From: Lachnospiraceae bacterium
GTDB lineage: Bacteria > Bacillota > Clostridia > Lachnospirales > Lachnospiraceae
NCBI GenBank assembly: GCA_028693165.1
Contig: JAQUVX010000009.1
Span: 78,682 to 142,681, forward strand
Direction of reading: 5' to 3'
DNA: 64,000 nt
Shown here: positions 34,219 through 42,889 of the stretch, one piece after another
Layout: every line of letters starts with the position of its first letter
How positions within the stretch are numbered: position 1 is the first letter of the stretch
The notes under the pieces: model-generated
What the model was told of the DNA's origin: nothing
The model's database searches: none
What the model saw: only the letters and a program-made list of their open reading frames with translations
Made by a program: the position numbers and the translations under genes

Positions 34219-34417
34219 GTAGAGATGAAGCAATTCATCTGGGTGTGCTGACACCTTAAAAATCTGACACATGAATCGGTTCGTATGCCGATAAGTTGGG
34301 GAGCAACAGAAAAACTCCACACAAAAGCCATATTTGATGGATGGCAAGTTGGCAGACAACGGAAAAATCAGCATTATATGTATGAGAGGGTTGTCCTTAT
34401 TGGGCAACCTTTTTTTT
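34219..34417 (+). ncRNA. Multi-hairpin structured RNA with own promoter and terminator, class not identified
   Basis: About 200 nt between a consensus promoter and an intrinsic terminator (34389-34396 with 34402-34409, then eight T). Short perfect stems follow one another: 34224-34229/34234-34239 with a GCAA tetraloop, 34242-34246/34251-34255, 34275-34279/34288-34292, 34327-34331/34341-34345 and 34348-34351/34357-34360. The frame at 34285-34578 runs through the terminator and has no ribosome binding site. It does not look like 6S, SRP, tmRNA, T-box or c-di-GMP RNA; a raiA-type or other Firmicute structured RNA is possible. AbiE genes follow. Confidence 0.6.
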
Positions 34418-34545
34418 CGGAAAGAGGATCTACATATTTAACAGATAACCATGAACTGGCGATCAGACGGCAATTTTCATCTTTCTGTAAAACTGTCATT
34501 CAGTCCCTGTTTTTCTCGTTCTTTATTTGGGTTAGTAGTACCATA

Positions 34546-34574
34546 TTGACAAAAGCGATGCCAGAATATATAAT
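34546..34574 (+). promoter_or_regulatory. Consensus sigma-A promoter of abiEi-abiEii
   Basis: TTGACA (34546-34551), 17-nt spacer, TATAAT (34569-34574), again a perfect match. Start expected near 34581, immediately before the repeat-containing operator region. Confidence 0.85.
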
Positions 34575-34584
34575 TTAAATAAAA

Positions 34585-34646
34585 TTCGGCAATATACAAA
34601 AACTGCCGAAAATAATTTAAAATATTCCTTGCGTATTTGGCAATAC
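34585..34646. promoter_or_regulatory. Candidate AbiEi operator: inverted and direct repeats
   Basis: TTCGGCA (34585-34591) and TGCCGAA (34604-34610) form an inverted repeat. GGCAATA recurs at 34588-34594 and 34639-34645, the latter inside a second small palindrome GTATT/AATAC (34633-34637, 34642-34646). AbiEi antitoxins are known to autorepress by binding promoter repeats, and these lie between the promoter and the antitoxin start. Confidence 0.55.
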
Positions 34647-34665
34647 TAAGAGAGAGGTGATATGA

Positions 34666-35253
34666 ATGGCAAAGGAACGCTCACTTCCTACCGACAAGAA
34701 AATATTTTCAGTAGATGAACTGAAGGAAGCAGGTTTTTCTCACTATAAGATCAATCAAATGGTGGATGAAGGACGGATGATAAAACTGACTAAGAAATAT
34801 TATGAAAACACAAATTATACAGGTGAGGAATCGGATTTTTTTTATGTTCCGGCATATGCACCCAAGGGAATCGTATGCCTGATGAGCGCAGCTTCTTATT
34901 ATAATCTTACAACTTATAGGACAGATGCGGTGGACGTGGCGATTCCGAGAAAGTCAAAGATTTCGACAATGCCGGATTGGCCGCAGTTTGATGTTTTCTA
35001 TTTTCCAAATGACAGGTTTGAAACCGGGGTTGCTACAGTTCATGATGGGAAAAATGAGTTCAGAATCTACGATATGGAAAAAACAGTAGTTGATATTGTT
35101 TTTTATCGGGAGCGTGTTGGGATTGAGGAAACAAAAGAGATACTGGTGAATTATCTTCGCAGAAAGGATAGGAATCTGAATCGACTGATTCGATATGCAG
35201 AACTTCTTAAATGCAGTGATGTTATGAAAACATATCTGGAGGTGCTGGTATAA
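34666..35253 (+). CDS. AbiEi-type antitoxin (type IV toxin-antitoxin, winged helix)
   Basis: A 195-residue antitoxin and autorepressor of the AbiE system. An N-terminal winged-helix segment (FSVDELKEAGFSHYKINQMVDEGRMIKL) is followed by the AbiEi domain with KGIVCLMSAASYYNLTTYRTDAVDVAIPRK and IYDMEKTVVDIVFYRERVG. GAGAGAGGTGAT precedes ATG 34666; another ATG at 34662 is out of frame. Its stop shares one base with the toxin's ATG. The gene is AT-rich compared with its neighbours, suggesting acquisition by transfer. It neutralises the toxin without binding it in known systems. Confidence 0.9.
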   Translation: MAKERSLPTDKKIFSVDELKEAGFSHYKINQMVDEGRMIKLTKKYYENTNYTGEESDFFYVPAYAPKGIVCLMSAASYYNLTTYRTDAVDVAIPRKSKISTMPDWPQFDVFYFPNDRFETGVATVHDGKNEFRIYDMEKTVVDIVFYRERVGIEETKEILVNYLRRKDRNLNRLIRYAELLKCSDVMKTYLEVLV

Positions 35254-36149
35254 TGAATGTCAATTCGGTAAAAGACAAATTAAAGAACTTTGCGAGAGAA
35301 ACGGGTAAAACAATGCAGGATGCACTTGTATTGTATGGGCTTGAGAGAACGTTATACCGTCTTTCGATATCGGAGTATGCGGAGCGATTCACACTAAAAG
35401 GAGGTATCTTTTTATATGCGTTATTTGATGGTGACTATGCCAGAGCAACAACAGATATTGATTTATTAGCACAGAGTATTCCTAATGATGCAGAGAAGAT
35501 GAAAGCAGTATTTGCACATATTTTTGCAATAGAATGTGATGATGCTTTGCGATATGATCTGGAAACTTTGGATGTGCAAAATATTACAGAATTCAAGGAA
35601 TATCACGGAGTGAAGGTAACCGTGATGGCTTATCTGGACAGAACGAGGATTCCTGTGTCCATTGACATTGGCTTTGGTGATGTGATTTATCCAGAGCGTG
35701 CCTTGATTGATTTCCCTACGATATTAGGAATGGATTCACCAAAGTTATTTGGGTATACAATGGTAACTTCAATTGCGGAAAAATTCGAAGCATTTGTCAA
35801 CCTTGGCCTGGCAAACAGTAGATATAAAGATTTTTACGATATATATGTTCTGGCTATCCGGTATGATATTGATGGAAATACGCTTCAACGTGCAATTATG
35901 GAGACGTTTGAGCATAGAGCAACTACGTTTGAGGATATTGTGGCTTTTGACAATGAGTTTGCGGCGGATCGAATCAGACAGAGCAGATGGAAAGCATTTA
36001 TTAAGAAAAAGAAGGCCATGATCAATGTTGAACTTCAAGACACCCTGGATGTCGTGATGAACTTTCTAACACCCGTTGTTGATGCAATTGAAAATCATGA
36101 GAACTACAAAGCATATTGGTCCAAAGTCGATTTGTCATGGCATAAATAG
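35253..36149 (+). CDS. AbiEii/AbiGii-family nucleotidyltransferase toxin
   Basis: A 298-residue DNA polymerase beta-like nucleotidyltransferase, the toxin partner of AbiEi. The active-site motif is LKGGIFLYALFDGDYARATTDIDLLA, with GG at residues 50-51 and catalytic Asp68 and Asp70. The MenT branch of this family adds nucleotides to tRNA acceptor ends; classical AbiEii confers abortive infection against phage. NLGLANSRYKDFYDIYVL is the conserved helical segment after the core. Full length, AT-rich, overlapping the antitoxin by 1 nt. No transposase or att-like direct repeats were found beside it. Confidence 0.9.
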   Translation: MNVNSVKDKLKNFARETGKTMQDALVLYGLERTLYRLSISEYAERFTLKGGIFLYALFDGDYARATTDIDLLAQSIPNDAEKMKAVFAHIFAIECDDALRYDLETLDVQNITEFKEYHGVKVTVMAYLDRTRIPVSIDIGFGDVIYPERALIDFPTILGMDSPKLFGYTMVTSIAEKFEAFVNLGLANSRYKDFYDIYVLAIRYDIDGNTLQRAIMETFEHRATTFEDIVAFDNEFAADRIRQSRWKAFIKKKKAMINVELQDTLDVVMNFLTPVVDAIENHENYKAYWSKVDLSWHK

Positions 36150-36280
36150 AGGACGTACATAAAGGAAGAAAGCCGAGGCCTATGGATCCGATGCAGACAG
36201 GCAGCAGGCATCCATTGTATTTGAACTGCCCGCTCCGTTTTTGTGTCTGCAAAATCTATAAATACAGGTTTTTAACACCC

Positions 36281-37597
36281 TTAGGTATGCTTAATCGCCT
36301 CCAATGCCGGTATCTGGATCGCTTTTTCAGCTGGGTAGTAGCCGGAGCCGACGCCGATGGCGATGGAGAAGAGAATCGCGAATGCGGAAAGCCACCAGGG
36401 GATGATGGAGATCCGGGAGCCATCCTGGGAGAAGAGATTCATGGCAAAGGACAGGATGAAGCTGAGGACCGTACCGGCCACACCTCCAATCAGACCGATC
36501 AGCCCGGCTTCGATCAGGATGGTATTTCGGATGTCGAGGATGAAGCAGCCAAGGGATTTCATGATACCGATCTCGACGGTGCGCTCCGTTATGGACATGA
36601 TCATGGTGTTGGTGATGCCAAGGGCGGCAACGAACAGCGAGATGGCACCCATGCTTCCGAACATCAGTTGTTTGCGGCGGGCTTCCTGCTCCATGGGCTT
36701 TCGGATGCTTTCCATGGAGGAGGTCTTAAAGCCAAGCTTCTGAAGCTGTTTTTCCACATCGGCCACATGATTGATGTTGTCAACCTTGACCGTCACGGTA
36801 TCGTATCCCTTCTTGTCGATATCGGTCTGTCCGCCCATCTTTTTGTATTCCTTCCAGAGGGTTTTCATATTCTTCAGGCTGATGTAGGCACCGTCATAGG
36901 TTTCCGATCCCTTGGCGTAATCCTCCTTGAGTTTGCCGGAAACAGTCACGTTCATCACATAAGGCTTTGTGGAAGTATCGGACTTCGGGGAGGGAAGCTC
37001 GATTCGCAGTTCGGTTTTGAACAGGTCGAAATAGGGTTTGTCCGGTTCCTTTGGCTGACCGGAATCATCGTAGGTGGAGGGATAGATCATGTTCTTTTCT
37101 TCGGGACGCTTGCTGTCTTTAAAGGAATAGGCAAAATACTGCCCGGCGGTGAGGCTTCCTTTGACCGGGGAGAATCCCTCGCCCTCCAGAATCGTGTAGC
37201 CCAGGCTGGAAGCCAGCTCTGGGTCGATTCCGATAATGTCGCCGTAGGCCATCACGTAGCGCCGGTCTTTGCCTGCGGTGATTTTCAAGCCGAGCGCGGC
37301 GGAGGAGAGTTTGGCACCCGCAACCTCCACATGGTCCAGCTTTCGGATGGCTGCGATGGTATTGTCATTTAGTTTCGCCGACTTGGGGCCGGTTCCGGAG
37401 GAGTTGACGGAGATGATCGACAGGTCGCCCATCTCGGCCAGCATCTTGTCCTGGGAGGCTTTCATGCCGATCCCGATGGAGATCATGATGACGACGGAGG
37501 TGCAGCCGATGATCACGCCAAGGGTCGTCAGCATGGTGCGGGCTCTGTGCCTCAGAAGATTCTGAATGCACATGATAAGAAGATCTTTATGTTTCAT
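36281..37597 (-). CDS. MacB/FtsX-like ABC transporter permease
   Basis: A 438-residue permease of the MacB class: one N-terminal membrane helix (MLTTLGVIIGCTSVVIMISIGIGM), a large extracytoplasmic MacB_PCD-type domain (about residues 55-310), and three C-terminal helices (MGAISLFVAALGITNTMIM, LIGLIGGVAGTVLSFIL, WLSAFAILFSIAIGVGSG). It ends with the family-typical YYPAEKAIQIPALEAIKH. The frame extends to 37630, but GGGAGG before MKHKDLLIM selects 37597. It overlaps the upstream adapter gene by 11 nt. With the ATPase at 39373 it forms a mechanotransmission-type exporter or signalling complex. Confidence 0.9.
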   Translation of the reverse strand: MKHKDLLIMCIQNLLRHRARTMLTTLGVIIGCTSVVIMISIGIGMKASQDKMLAEMGDLSIISVNSSGTGPKSAKLNDNTIAAIRKLDHVEVAGAKLSSAALGLKITAGKDRRYVMAYGDIIGIDPELASSLGYTILEGEGFSPVKGSLTAGQYFAYSFKDSKRPEEKNMIYPSTYDDSGQPKEPDKPYFDLFKTELRIELPSPKSDTSTKPYVMNVTVSGKLKEDYAKGSETYDGAYISLKNMKTLWKEYKKMGGQTDIDKKGYDTVTVKVDNINHVADVEKQLQKLGFKTSSMESIRKPMEQEARRKQLMFGSMGAISLFVAALGITNTMIMSITERTVEIGIMKSLGCFILDIRNTILIEAGLIGLIGGVAGTVLSFILSFAMNLFSQDGSRISIIPWWLSAFAILFSIAIGVGSGYYPAEKAIQIPALEAIKHT

Positions 37598-39383
37598 CGT
37601 CATCCTCCCAATGTTCTGCAATTTCATCAAGTTCCTCTTGCCCGGAGCTTTGTCCCTGATTTGCAGCGGCCTTTTTCTTCCGGAGAGAACGGAGCTTCAT
37701 GGCAACACCTGCGCCCAGAAAAAGGAGCGGGATTGCAATGAAAAATGGATTGATACGCTTGCCTCCCGCATCGGCATCCATGTTTTCCATGTCGGAGGTG
37801 TCTTCCGGTGCGGCTTCCTGGACATCCAGCTCTACGGGGATGATGACGGATTTTTGATTCAATGCGGAATCCTCATATTTGATGCTGACGTTGACCGTGC
37901 GTTTGCCTGCGGTCTGCGGCGTGAGGATAAAGTCCACAGTTCCGCTTTTGCCTGCTTCAAAGTTGCCGAGATTCTGATGCTTTTGCAGCACGGTGTCCTG
38001 AGTCTCAATGTCGGCCTCGACGTTGGAGATTTCCAGGCGGCCCTTGTTGACGTAGGGGAGGGAGAGGGTAAATTCCTGTCCGACGTACAGGGCGTCGATG
38101 CTTTCCGGCGGCGTGATGGTAAAGCGGTCCGCCTGATAGATCGGGATGGAGATTTTCTCGCTGGTGGTGGTCTGACTGCGCTGGTCGTTGTCCACGTACT
38201 CATATTTAAAGCTGATGGTCAACTTGGCGGAGCTTTGCTTCACGCCGTTTTGCGAGATGGTGTTGACTGCCTCTAAGGGGATCTTGAGTCCGTATTCCGC
38301 CCCGGCCTCCAGCAGCGGGATGTATAAGGTATTCGATGCGGAGGTCATATTCAGTCCGTCTTCGGGTTCCACGGTCATGACAATATTTTCTGTTTTCAGG
38401 TTTGTGCTGGTGTTCTTAAATTTCAGATCAAGATCGAATTGATCACCGATGCTGATCTGATCGCCGTACTGATAATTGCTGATGATCAGGTTTGGGACGG
38501 CACGTGCGATGGTTTTGCCGCCGTTTTGCACGACGGGGATGTTGATTTTTTCGCTGGAAGTGCCCTGTGCCCGGGAACCGCCTTTGCGGTAATCATATTT
38601 CAAGCTGACGGAGATGCTTTGGGCGGGATGTGCCTGCTCTTTTCCGGCAGCCAGACGCAGCGTGAGAACCTGGGTCTGGCCGGGTGCAAGATCCGTCAAT
38701 ACGCGTGAGGAGGTGGCGTCCAGGAGCGTGAGTGCCTCGCCGGTCTCAAAGGAAGCGATGACGGTTTCCATCACGGTGTCGGGGCTGAGATTTTTGATCC
38801 CCACATCGACACTGAACTGCTGGCTGGGTGAGACGGTTCCGATGCTGCCGCGCTCAACCAGCAGGATGGGATCGGCTGTTTTGTTGGTGCTGATCTGGGT
38901 CTTGACAAGGATTTTTCCGGTAGCGCTGCCTGACTGCAGTTCGTCATCGTCGTCAAAATAATCATATTTCATGCTCACGGTGATCGACTGATTGGCGCTG
39001 GTGATTTCTTGTGCGGCCCGTACCTTGATGGACTCCCGCCGGGTGCCGCCGTCGGAAAGCCGCTTGATTAACTGGGTGCTGGCGGAGCCTGAGAGTTCAA
39101 TCTGGTCGCTGGCCTCATAGGTCAAAAACAAATCCCGGATATCATAGTCACGGCTCAGATTTGAGATGGTAAATTCGATCACGGCTTCCTGCCCGGCAGC
39201 CAGGGTCACGTTGGACACATTCTTGATCAGGAGATTTGGCTCGTTGGTTCTTCGGATCTCCCGATCAGACGCGTGAGTGGCATTGCTGGGGGTGGCAGCC
39301 AGGGTTGTAATCTGCTTACAGAATAATAAAATCAGGATAAAAAGCAGCAGGAGTGCTGCAAGTAAGGGTCTTTTATGCTTCAT
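37587..39383 (-). CDS. Large extracytoplasmic CARDB/COG1361-like protein partnered with an ABC system
   Basis: A 598-residue secreted, membrane-anchored protein. It has an N-terminal hydrophobic segment (LLAALLLLFILILLF), then several repeated Ig-like beta domains. Each carries NLSPD/NLSRD-type loops and a repeated pattern of the form ISVSLKYDYR...SEKINIP (near residues 230, 330 and 400). A C-terminal membrane helix (PFFIAIPLLFLGAGVAM) and basic/acidic tail close it. The repeats resemble COG1361/CARDB modules. It replaces the MacA-type adapter expected in a MacB operon. Start 39383 is chosen over 39425 for the signal-like N-terminus; it overlaps the ATPase gene by 11 nt. Confidence 0.82.
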   Translation of the reverse strand: MKHKRPLLAALLLLFILILLFCKQITTLAATPSNATHASDREIRRTNEPNLLIKNVSNVTLAAGQEAVIEFTISNLSRDYDIRDLFLTYEASDQIELSGSASTQLIKRLSDGGTRRESIKVRAAQEITSANQSITVSMKYDYFDDDDELQSGSATGKILVKTQISTNKTADPILLVERGSIGTVSPSQQFSVDVGIKNLSPDTVMETVIASFETGEALTLLDATSSRVLTDLAPGQTQVLTLRLAAGKEQAHPAQSISVSLKYDYRKGGSRAQGTSSEKINIPVVQNGGKTIARAVPNLIISNYQYGDQISIGDQFDLDLKFKNTSTNLKTENIVMTVEPEDGLNMTSASNTLYIPLLEAGAEYGLKIPLEAVNTISQNGVKQSSAKLTISFKYEYVDNDQRSQTTTSEKISIPIYQADRFTITPPESIDALYVGQEFTLSLPYVNKGRLEISNVEADIETQDTVLQKHQNLGNFEAGKSGTVDFILTPQTAGKRTVNVSIKYEDSALNQKSVIIPVELDVQEAAPEDTSDMENMDADAGGKRINPFFIAIPLLFLGAGVAMKLRSLRKKKAAANQGQSSGQEELDEIAEHWEDDDET

Positions 39384-40095
39384 TGTGGTTGGTTTTCCTT
39401 TCGTCGCTGATGATATGACCATCACACAGTGTTATGATCCGGTCTGCATAATCGGCCATGCTTTTATCATGGGTTACAAGGACAATGGTCTGGGCATATT
39501 TCACAGAAAAATCCGTGATCATATGCATGATGTCCCGGGTGGTGCGGGTATCGAGATTGCCGGTGGGTTCATCGGCAAAGATCACCTTTGGACGGGTGAC
39601 GAAGGCTCTGGCGATGCCGACCCGCTGCTGCTGGCCGCCAGACATCTGAGTCGGAAAATGCGTGAGCCTGTGACCGAGTCCGACTTTTTTTAGGAGCTTT
39701 GCAGCCTGCTGTTCCCTGATCTCTTTGGAGATGCCGCGAAACATCAGCGGAAGCGCCACGTTTTCGACGGCGGTGAGGGCGGGGAGCAGGTTGTATGACT
39801 GAAAGATAAAGCCTGTATTGTGCTGCCGGAAGGATGCGAGGGCTTCTTCATCCATGGACGAGACGCATTTGCGGTCGATCCAGACGCTCCCTGAAGTCGG
39901 CTTTTCCATCCCGGCGAGCTGGTTTAGAAGCGTTGACTTCCCAGAGCCGGAGGTGCCGAAGATGCAGCACAGCTCCCCTTTGTAGAGGGTCAGATTGATG
40001 GTGTCCAGAGCCACGATGCACTCGTCCTCCGTGCGGTATTCTTTCCTTAAATTATGTAAGACGATCATGGGAATTCTTTTTTTCTTTGGTTCCAT
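39373..40095 (-). CDS. MacB/LolD-type ABC ATPase
   Basis: A 240-residue ATP-binding subunit. Walker [11 protein letters not shown]-loop [22 protein letters not shown], signature [14 protein letters not shown], Walker [13 protein letters not shown] and H-loop VTHD are all intact, and the GNLD D-loop is typical of the MacB/LolD/FtsE group. AGGAGG precedes the ATG at 40095. It is the first gene of a three-gene minus-strand operon with overlapping genes, diverging across a 174-bp region from an OmpR-type two-component system that probably controls it. Confidence 0.93.
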   Translation of the reverse strand: MEPKKKRIPMIVLHNLRKEYRTEDECIVALDTINLTLYKGELCCIFGTSGSGKSTLLNQLAGMEKPTSGSVWIDRKCVSSMDEEALASFRQHNTGFIFQSYNLLPALTAVENVALPLMFRGISKEIREQQAAKLLKKVGLGHRLTHFPTQMSGGQQQRVGIARAFVTRPKVIFADEPTGNLDTRTTRDIMHMITDFSVKYAQTIVLVTHDKSMADYADRIITLCDGHIISDERKTNHNEA

Positions 40096-40269
40096 AGCAG
40101 TACCTCCTGATAACTACAAGCATAGCTGATCTTTCTTAAAGGAGTATCGGTTCATTTATTAATAAATCTTAACTTCAGCACCGGACTTAAGATTTTTTAA
40201 GAAATTGCTCATAACTAATTAATGTTGTTCTGGTATGATAACACTATCAGTCAGAAAGGAGCTATTTGA

Positions 40270-40962
40270 ATGGAGAAGAAAATACTGGTGGTGGACGATA
40301 ATCCGGAAATCAGAGACATCTTATATATTTTATTATCGAACAATCACTATACGGTGTTGACCGCGGCGAATGGGGAGGAGGCCATGAATCAGATCGATGA
40401 CAGTCTGGATCTGGTTCTCCTTGATATCATGATGCCGGGGAAAAGCGGGATCAAGGTCTGCGAGGAGATCCGGAAGGAATCGATGGTGCCGATTTTGTTT
40501 CTGACAGCGAAAACGCTGGAATCGGACAAGTCCCTGGGGCTTCTGGCCGGCGGGGATGACTACCTGGCAAAGCCATTTTCCCATGCGGAGCTGACCGCGC
40601 GGGTGACGGCGCTGATCCGGCGCTATCATGTATATAAAGGAAAGAAAGCAGGTGTGGAGGAGGGCTATATTCTGTCGGGCGATGTCCGAATCGGCAGAAG
40701 CAGCAACGAAGTGTACCGGGGGGAGGAGGAGCTGAACCTGTCAAACCTCGAGTATGACATCCTGCACCTGATGGCATCGCACCGGAAGAAGGTGTTCTCG
40801 GCAAAGAATCTTTACGAGTCCATATGGAATGAACCCTATTTTTACAGCAGCAACAGTACGATCATGGTACATATTCACAAGCTGAGAAGCAAGCTGGAAC
40901 GTGACCCGCAAAAGCCGGAACACATCATAACGGTATGGGGAAAGGGGTACAAATTTGAATAG
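40270..40962 (+). CDS. OmpR/PhoB-family response regulator
   Basis: A 230-residue response regulator. The receiver domain runs MEKKILVVDDNPEIRDI with phospho-acceptor Asp52 in LVLLDIMMPGKSG, Lys in YLAKPF. The C-terminal winged-helix DNA-binding domain contains LSNLEYDILHLMASHRKKVFSAKNLYESIW and IMVHIHKLRSKLE. AAAGGAG precedes the ATG. It overlaps the sensor kinase gene by 8 nt and diverges from the MacB-like operon, its likely target. Envelope-stress or antimicrobial peptide sensing is plausible by analogy but unproven. Confidence 0.93.
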   Translation: MEKKILVVDDNPEIRDILYILLSNNHYTVLTAANGEEAMNQIDDSLDLVLLDIMMPGKSGIKVCEEIRKESMVPILFLTAKTLESDKSLGLLAGGDDYLAKPFSHAELTARVTALIRRYHVYKGKKAGVEEGYILSGDVRIGRSSNEVYRGEEELNLSNLEYDILHLMASHRKKVFSAKNLYESIWNEPYFYSSNSTIMVHIHKLRSKLERDPQKPEHIITVWGKGYKFE

Positions 40963-42277
40963 GAAATTACGGCTGAAAAGCCTCACGGCGGAGCTTCTGG
41001 CGATGATCCTGATCGTGGGGGCCCTATGTGTTGCTCTGTTTTTCGGCCTGCGGGGGGCTGCCTGGAGTATGGTGGATGTGCGGATCAATGATACCCGGTA
41101 TATCCGGCACAAGACCGATAAAACCGCATCCGAATTTCAGACCTATGTATCGGATCAGAACCTGTCATCCTCGGACGCGGAGAACATCAGCAAATGGATT
41201 CGGAAGCACTGGGATGTCACCTGCGTGGTCGATGCGGAGGAGACGGTTTATTACGATATGTACGGAAGCGTGCTGAGAGACAGTTCTTCAGAGATCAGCG
41301 AAATCATGGATGAAACCAATGCGTATCCTATCACCTTCGCCGATGGCAGCTACCGGATTTATCTCTACGGGTTCTTCGGTATGAGTTATTATCTGTATGC
41401 CGAATATGCGCTGGCTGTGGTGTGCATGGTGATCTTTTTCCTGATCATAGGCGGCTGTGTCAGTCACAAGATCAAATACATCAAAGCCATCAATTACGGG
41501 ATCGGCATCATGGAGGGCGGAGCTCTCGATTATACCGTGCCGGTCAGGGGGCACGATGAGCTTACGGAGGTTGCGATCAGCTTAAACAGCATGCGCAGAA
41601 CCTTAAAGGAGCAGATCCAGGCCGAGGAGGAAGCCAGACAGGCAAATCATAAGCTGATCACCGCGGTCTCCCACGATCTTCGGACACCTCTGACGGCGCA
41701 GATCGGGTATCTGGAGATCCTGAAAAAATGTGCAGAGGATCTGCAGCCGGGCGATCCGATCAAACGATATCTTGAAAAATGCATGGCCTCCAGTATCCGG
41801 CTGAAAGAGATGACGGATGACATGTTTGAATATTTTCTGGTATCTGCTTCCGACAGCCCGGATCAGAGCACGGAGCTTACGGAGTATGACGCCCCGGATA
41901 TCTTTGCGCAGAGCATCGGGGAGGGGATGGCGTTTTTAGAGGAAAAGGGGTATCATTTACAGATGGATATCTGCGAGGAATCGGGAACAGTGCGCTTGTA
42001 TATCAACTATCTGATTCGGATTCTGGATAATATTGTCTCCAATCTGCTCAAATATGCAGATCCGCAAAAACCAATCCAGGTTCGGGTCGACTGTGATGCC
42101 GGATTTTACCGGATTGCGGTGACGAATGCCGTAAAACGCGACCGGAGTATGGAGGAGAGCACCGGAATCGGAACCAAGAGCATCGAGATCCTGGTGAAAC
42201 GTATGGACGGGACGGTTGTATTTGAGGAGGCGGACGGGCAGTATACGGTGCAAATCAGCCTTGCAAGACACGCCTGA
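40955..42277 (+). CDS. Membrane sensor histidine kinase (HAMP, HisKA)
   Basis: A 440-residue sensor kinase with two membrane helices (about residues 13-33 and 143-165) around a 110-residue extracytoplasmic domain, then a HAMP-like segment and the HisKA H-box TAVSHDLRTPLTAQIGYLEIL. The N-box NIVSNLLKYA is recognisable, but the usual DNGxG G1 box is replaced by TNAVKRDRSMEES, followed by GIGTKSIEILVKRMDG, so the ATP pocket is atypical. The start is TTG at 40955 after GGGGAAAGGGG. Pairs with the overlapping OmpR-type regulator. Confidence 0.9.
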   Translation: MNRKLRLKSLTAELLAMILIVGALCVALFFGLRGAAWSMVDVRINDTRYIRHKTDKTASEFQTYVSDQNLSSSDAENISKWIRKHWDVTCVVDAEETVYYDMYGSVLRDSSSEISEIMDETNAYPITFADGSYRIYLYGFFGMSYYLYAEYALAVVCMVIFFLIIGGCVSHKIKYIKAINYGIGIMEGGALDYTVPVRGHDELTEVAISLNSMRRTLKEQIQAEEEARQANHKLITAVSHDLRTPLTAQIGYLEILKKCAEDLQPGDPIKRYLEKCMASSIRLKEMTDDMFEYFLVSASDSPDQSTELTEYDAPDIFAQSIGEGMAFLEEKGYHLQMDICEESGTVRLYINYLIRILDNIVSNLLKYADPQKPIQVRVDCDAGFYRIAVTNAVKRDRSMEESTGIGTKSIEILVKRMDGTVVFEEADGQYTVQISLARHA

Positions 42278-42331
42278 TTCCTGTAGAATAGGATTAAAAT
42301 ACGATAAACAGGAAACAGTCAGGAGAAGACG

Positions 42332-42889
42332 ATGAATCGATGTGCATGGGTGAACATGAAAAACCCGGTTTATATCCGGTATCACGATGAAGAGTGGGGC
42401 GTGCCGCAGCATGACGACCGGGCGCTGTATGAACTGCTGATTTTGGAATCCTTTCAGGCGGGACTTTCCTGGGAGTGTGTCCTGAATAAGCGGGAACATT
42501 TCCGAAGGGCCTACGACGGGTTTGACCTTGAAAAAGTGCTGCGCTACGATGAGGCAAAGGTGGCGGAGCTTCTGTCCGATCCGACGATCATCCGCAATAA
42601 GCTGAAGATTCGCGCCAGCATTGCAAACAGTGTGATTTTCAAGCAGATCCAGGAGGAATACGGCTCCTTTGATGCTTACATCTGGGGCTACACGAAGGGC
42701 GAGACGCTGGTGGAGGATTATCGGGAGCGGACCACGTCACCGCTGTCCGATGAGATTTCAAAGGATCTGAAAAAGCGCGGCATGAAGTTTGTGGGATCGA
42801 CTGTGATTTATTCCTATCTGCAGGCGATCGGAATCATTGATGGACATGGGGACGCGTGTGACTGCTGTAAGGCGCAGAGGAGCAAATAG
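42332..42889 (+). CDS. tag: DNA-3-methyladenine glycosylase I
   Basis: A 185-residue base-excision repair enzyme that removes 3-methyladenine. The N-terminal zinc-related CAWVN, the core YHDEEWGVPQHDDRALYELLILESFQAGLSWECVLNKR, and the C-terminal zinc-binding HGDACDCC are all present, as in the Tag family. Length is normal. The ATG follows AGGAGAAG. Its stop is adjacent to the ATG of yjjG, with zero intergenic bases. Confidence 0.94.
   Translation: MNRCAWVNMKNPVYIRYHDEEWGVPQHDDRALYELLILESFQAGLSWECVLNKREHFRRAYDGFDLEKVLRYDEAKVAELLSDPTIIRNKLKIRASIANSVIFKQIQEEYGSFDAYIWGYTKGETLVEDYRERTTSPLSDEISKDLKKRGMKFVGSTVIYSYLQAIGIIDGHGDACDCCKAQRSK

Noticed and set aside
34285-34578. 97-codon open frame across the structured RNA
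   Set aside because: It runs through the RNA terminator and the abiE promoter -35, has no ribosome binding site and no recognisable protein features.
34140-36280. Prophage or integrative element around AbiE
   Set aside because: No integrase, transposase, tRNA target or flanking direct repeats were found; only AT bias supports transfer.
36182-37372. Long open frame opposite the MacB-like permease
   Set aside because: Shadow of the minus-strand permease gene; composition is low in plausible motifs and the permease frame carries clear membrane helices and family ends.
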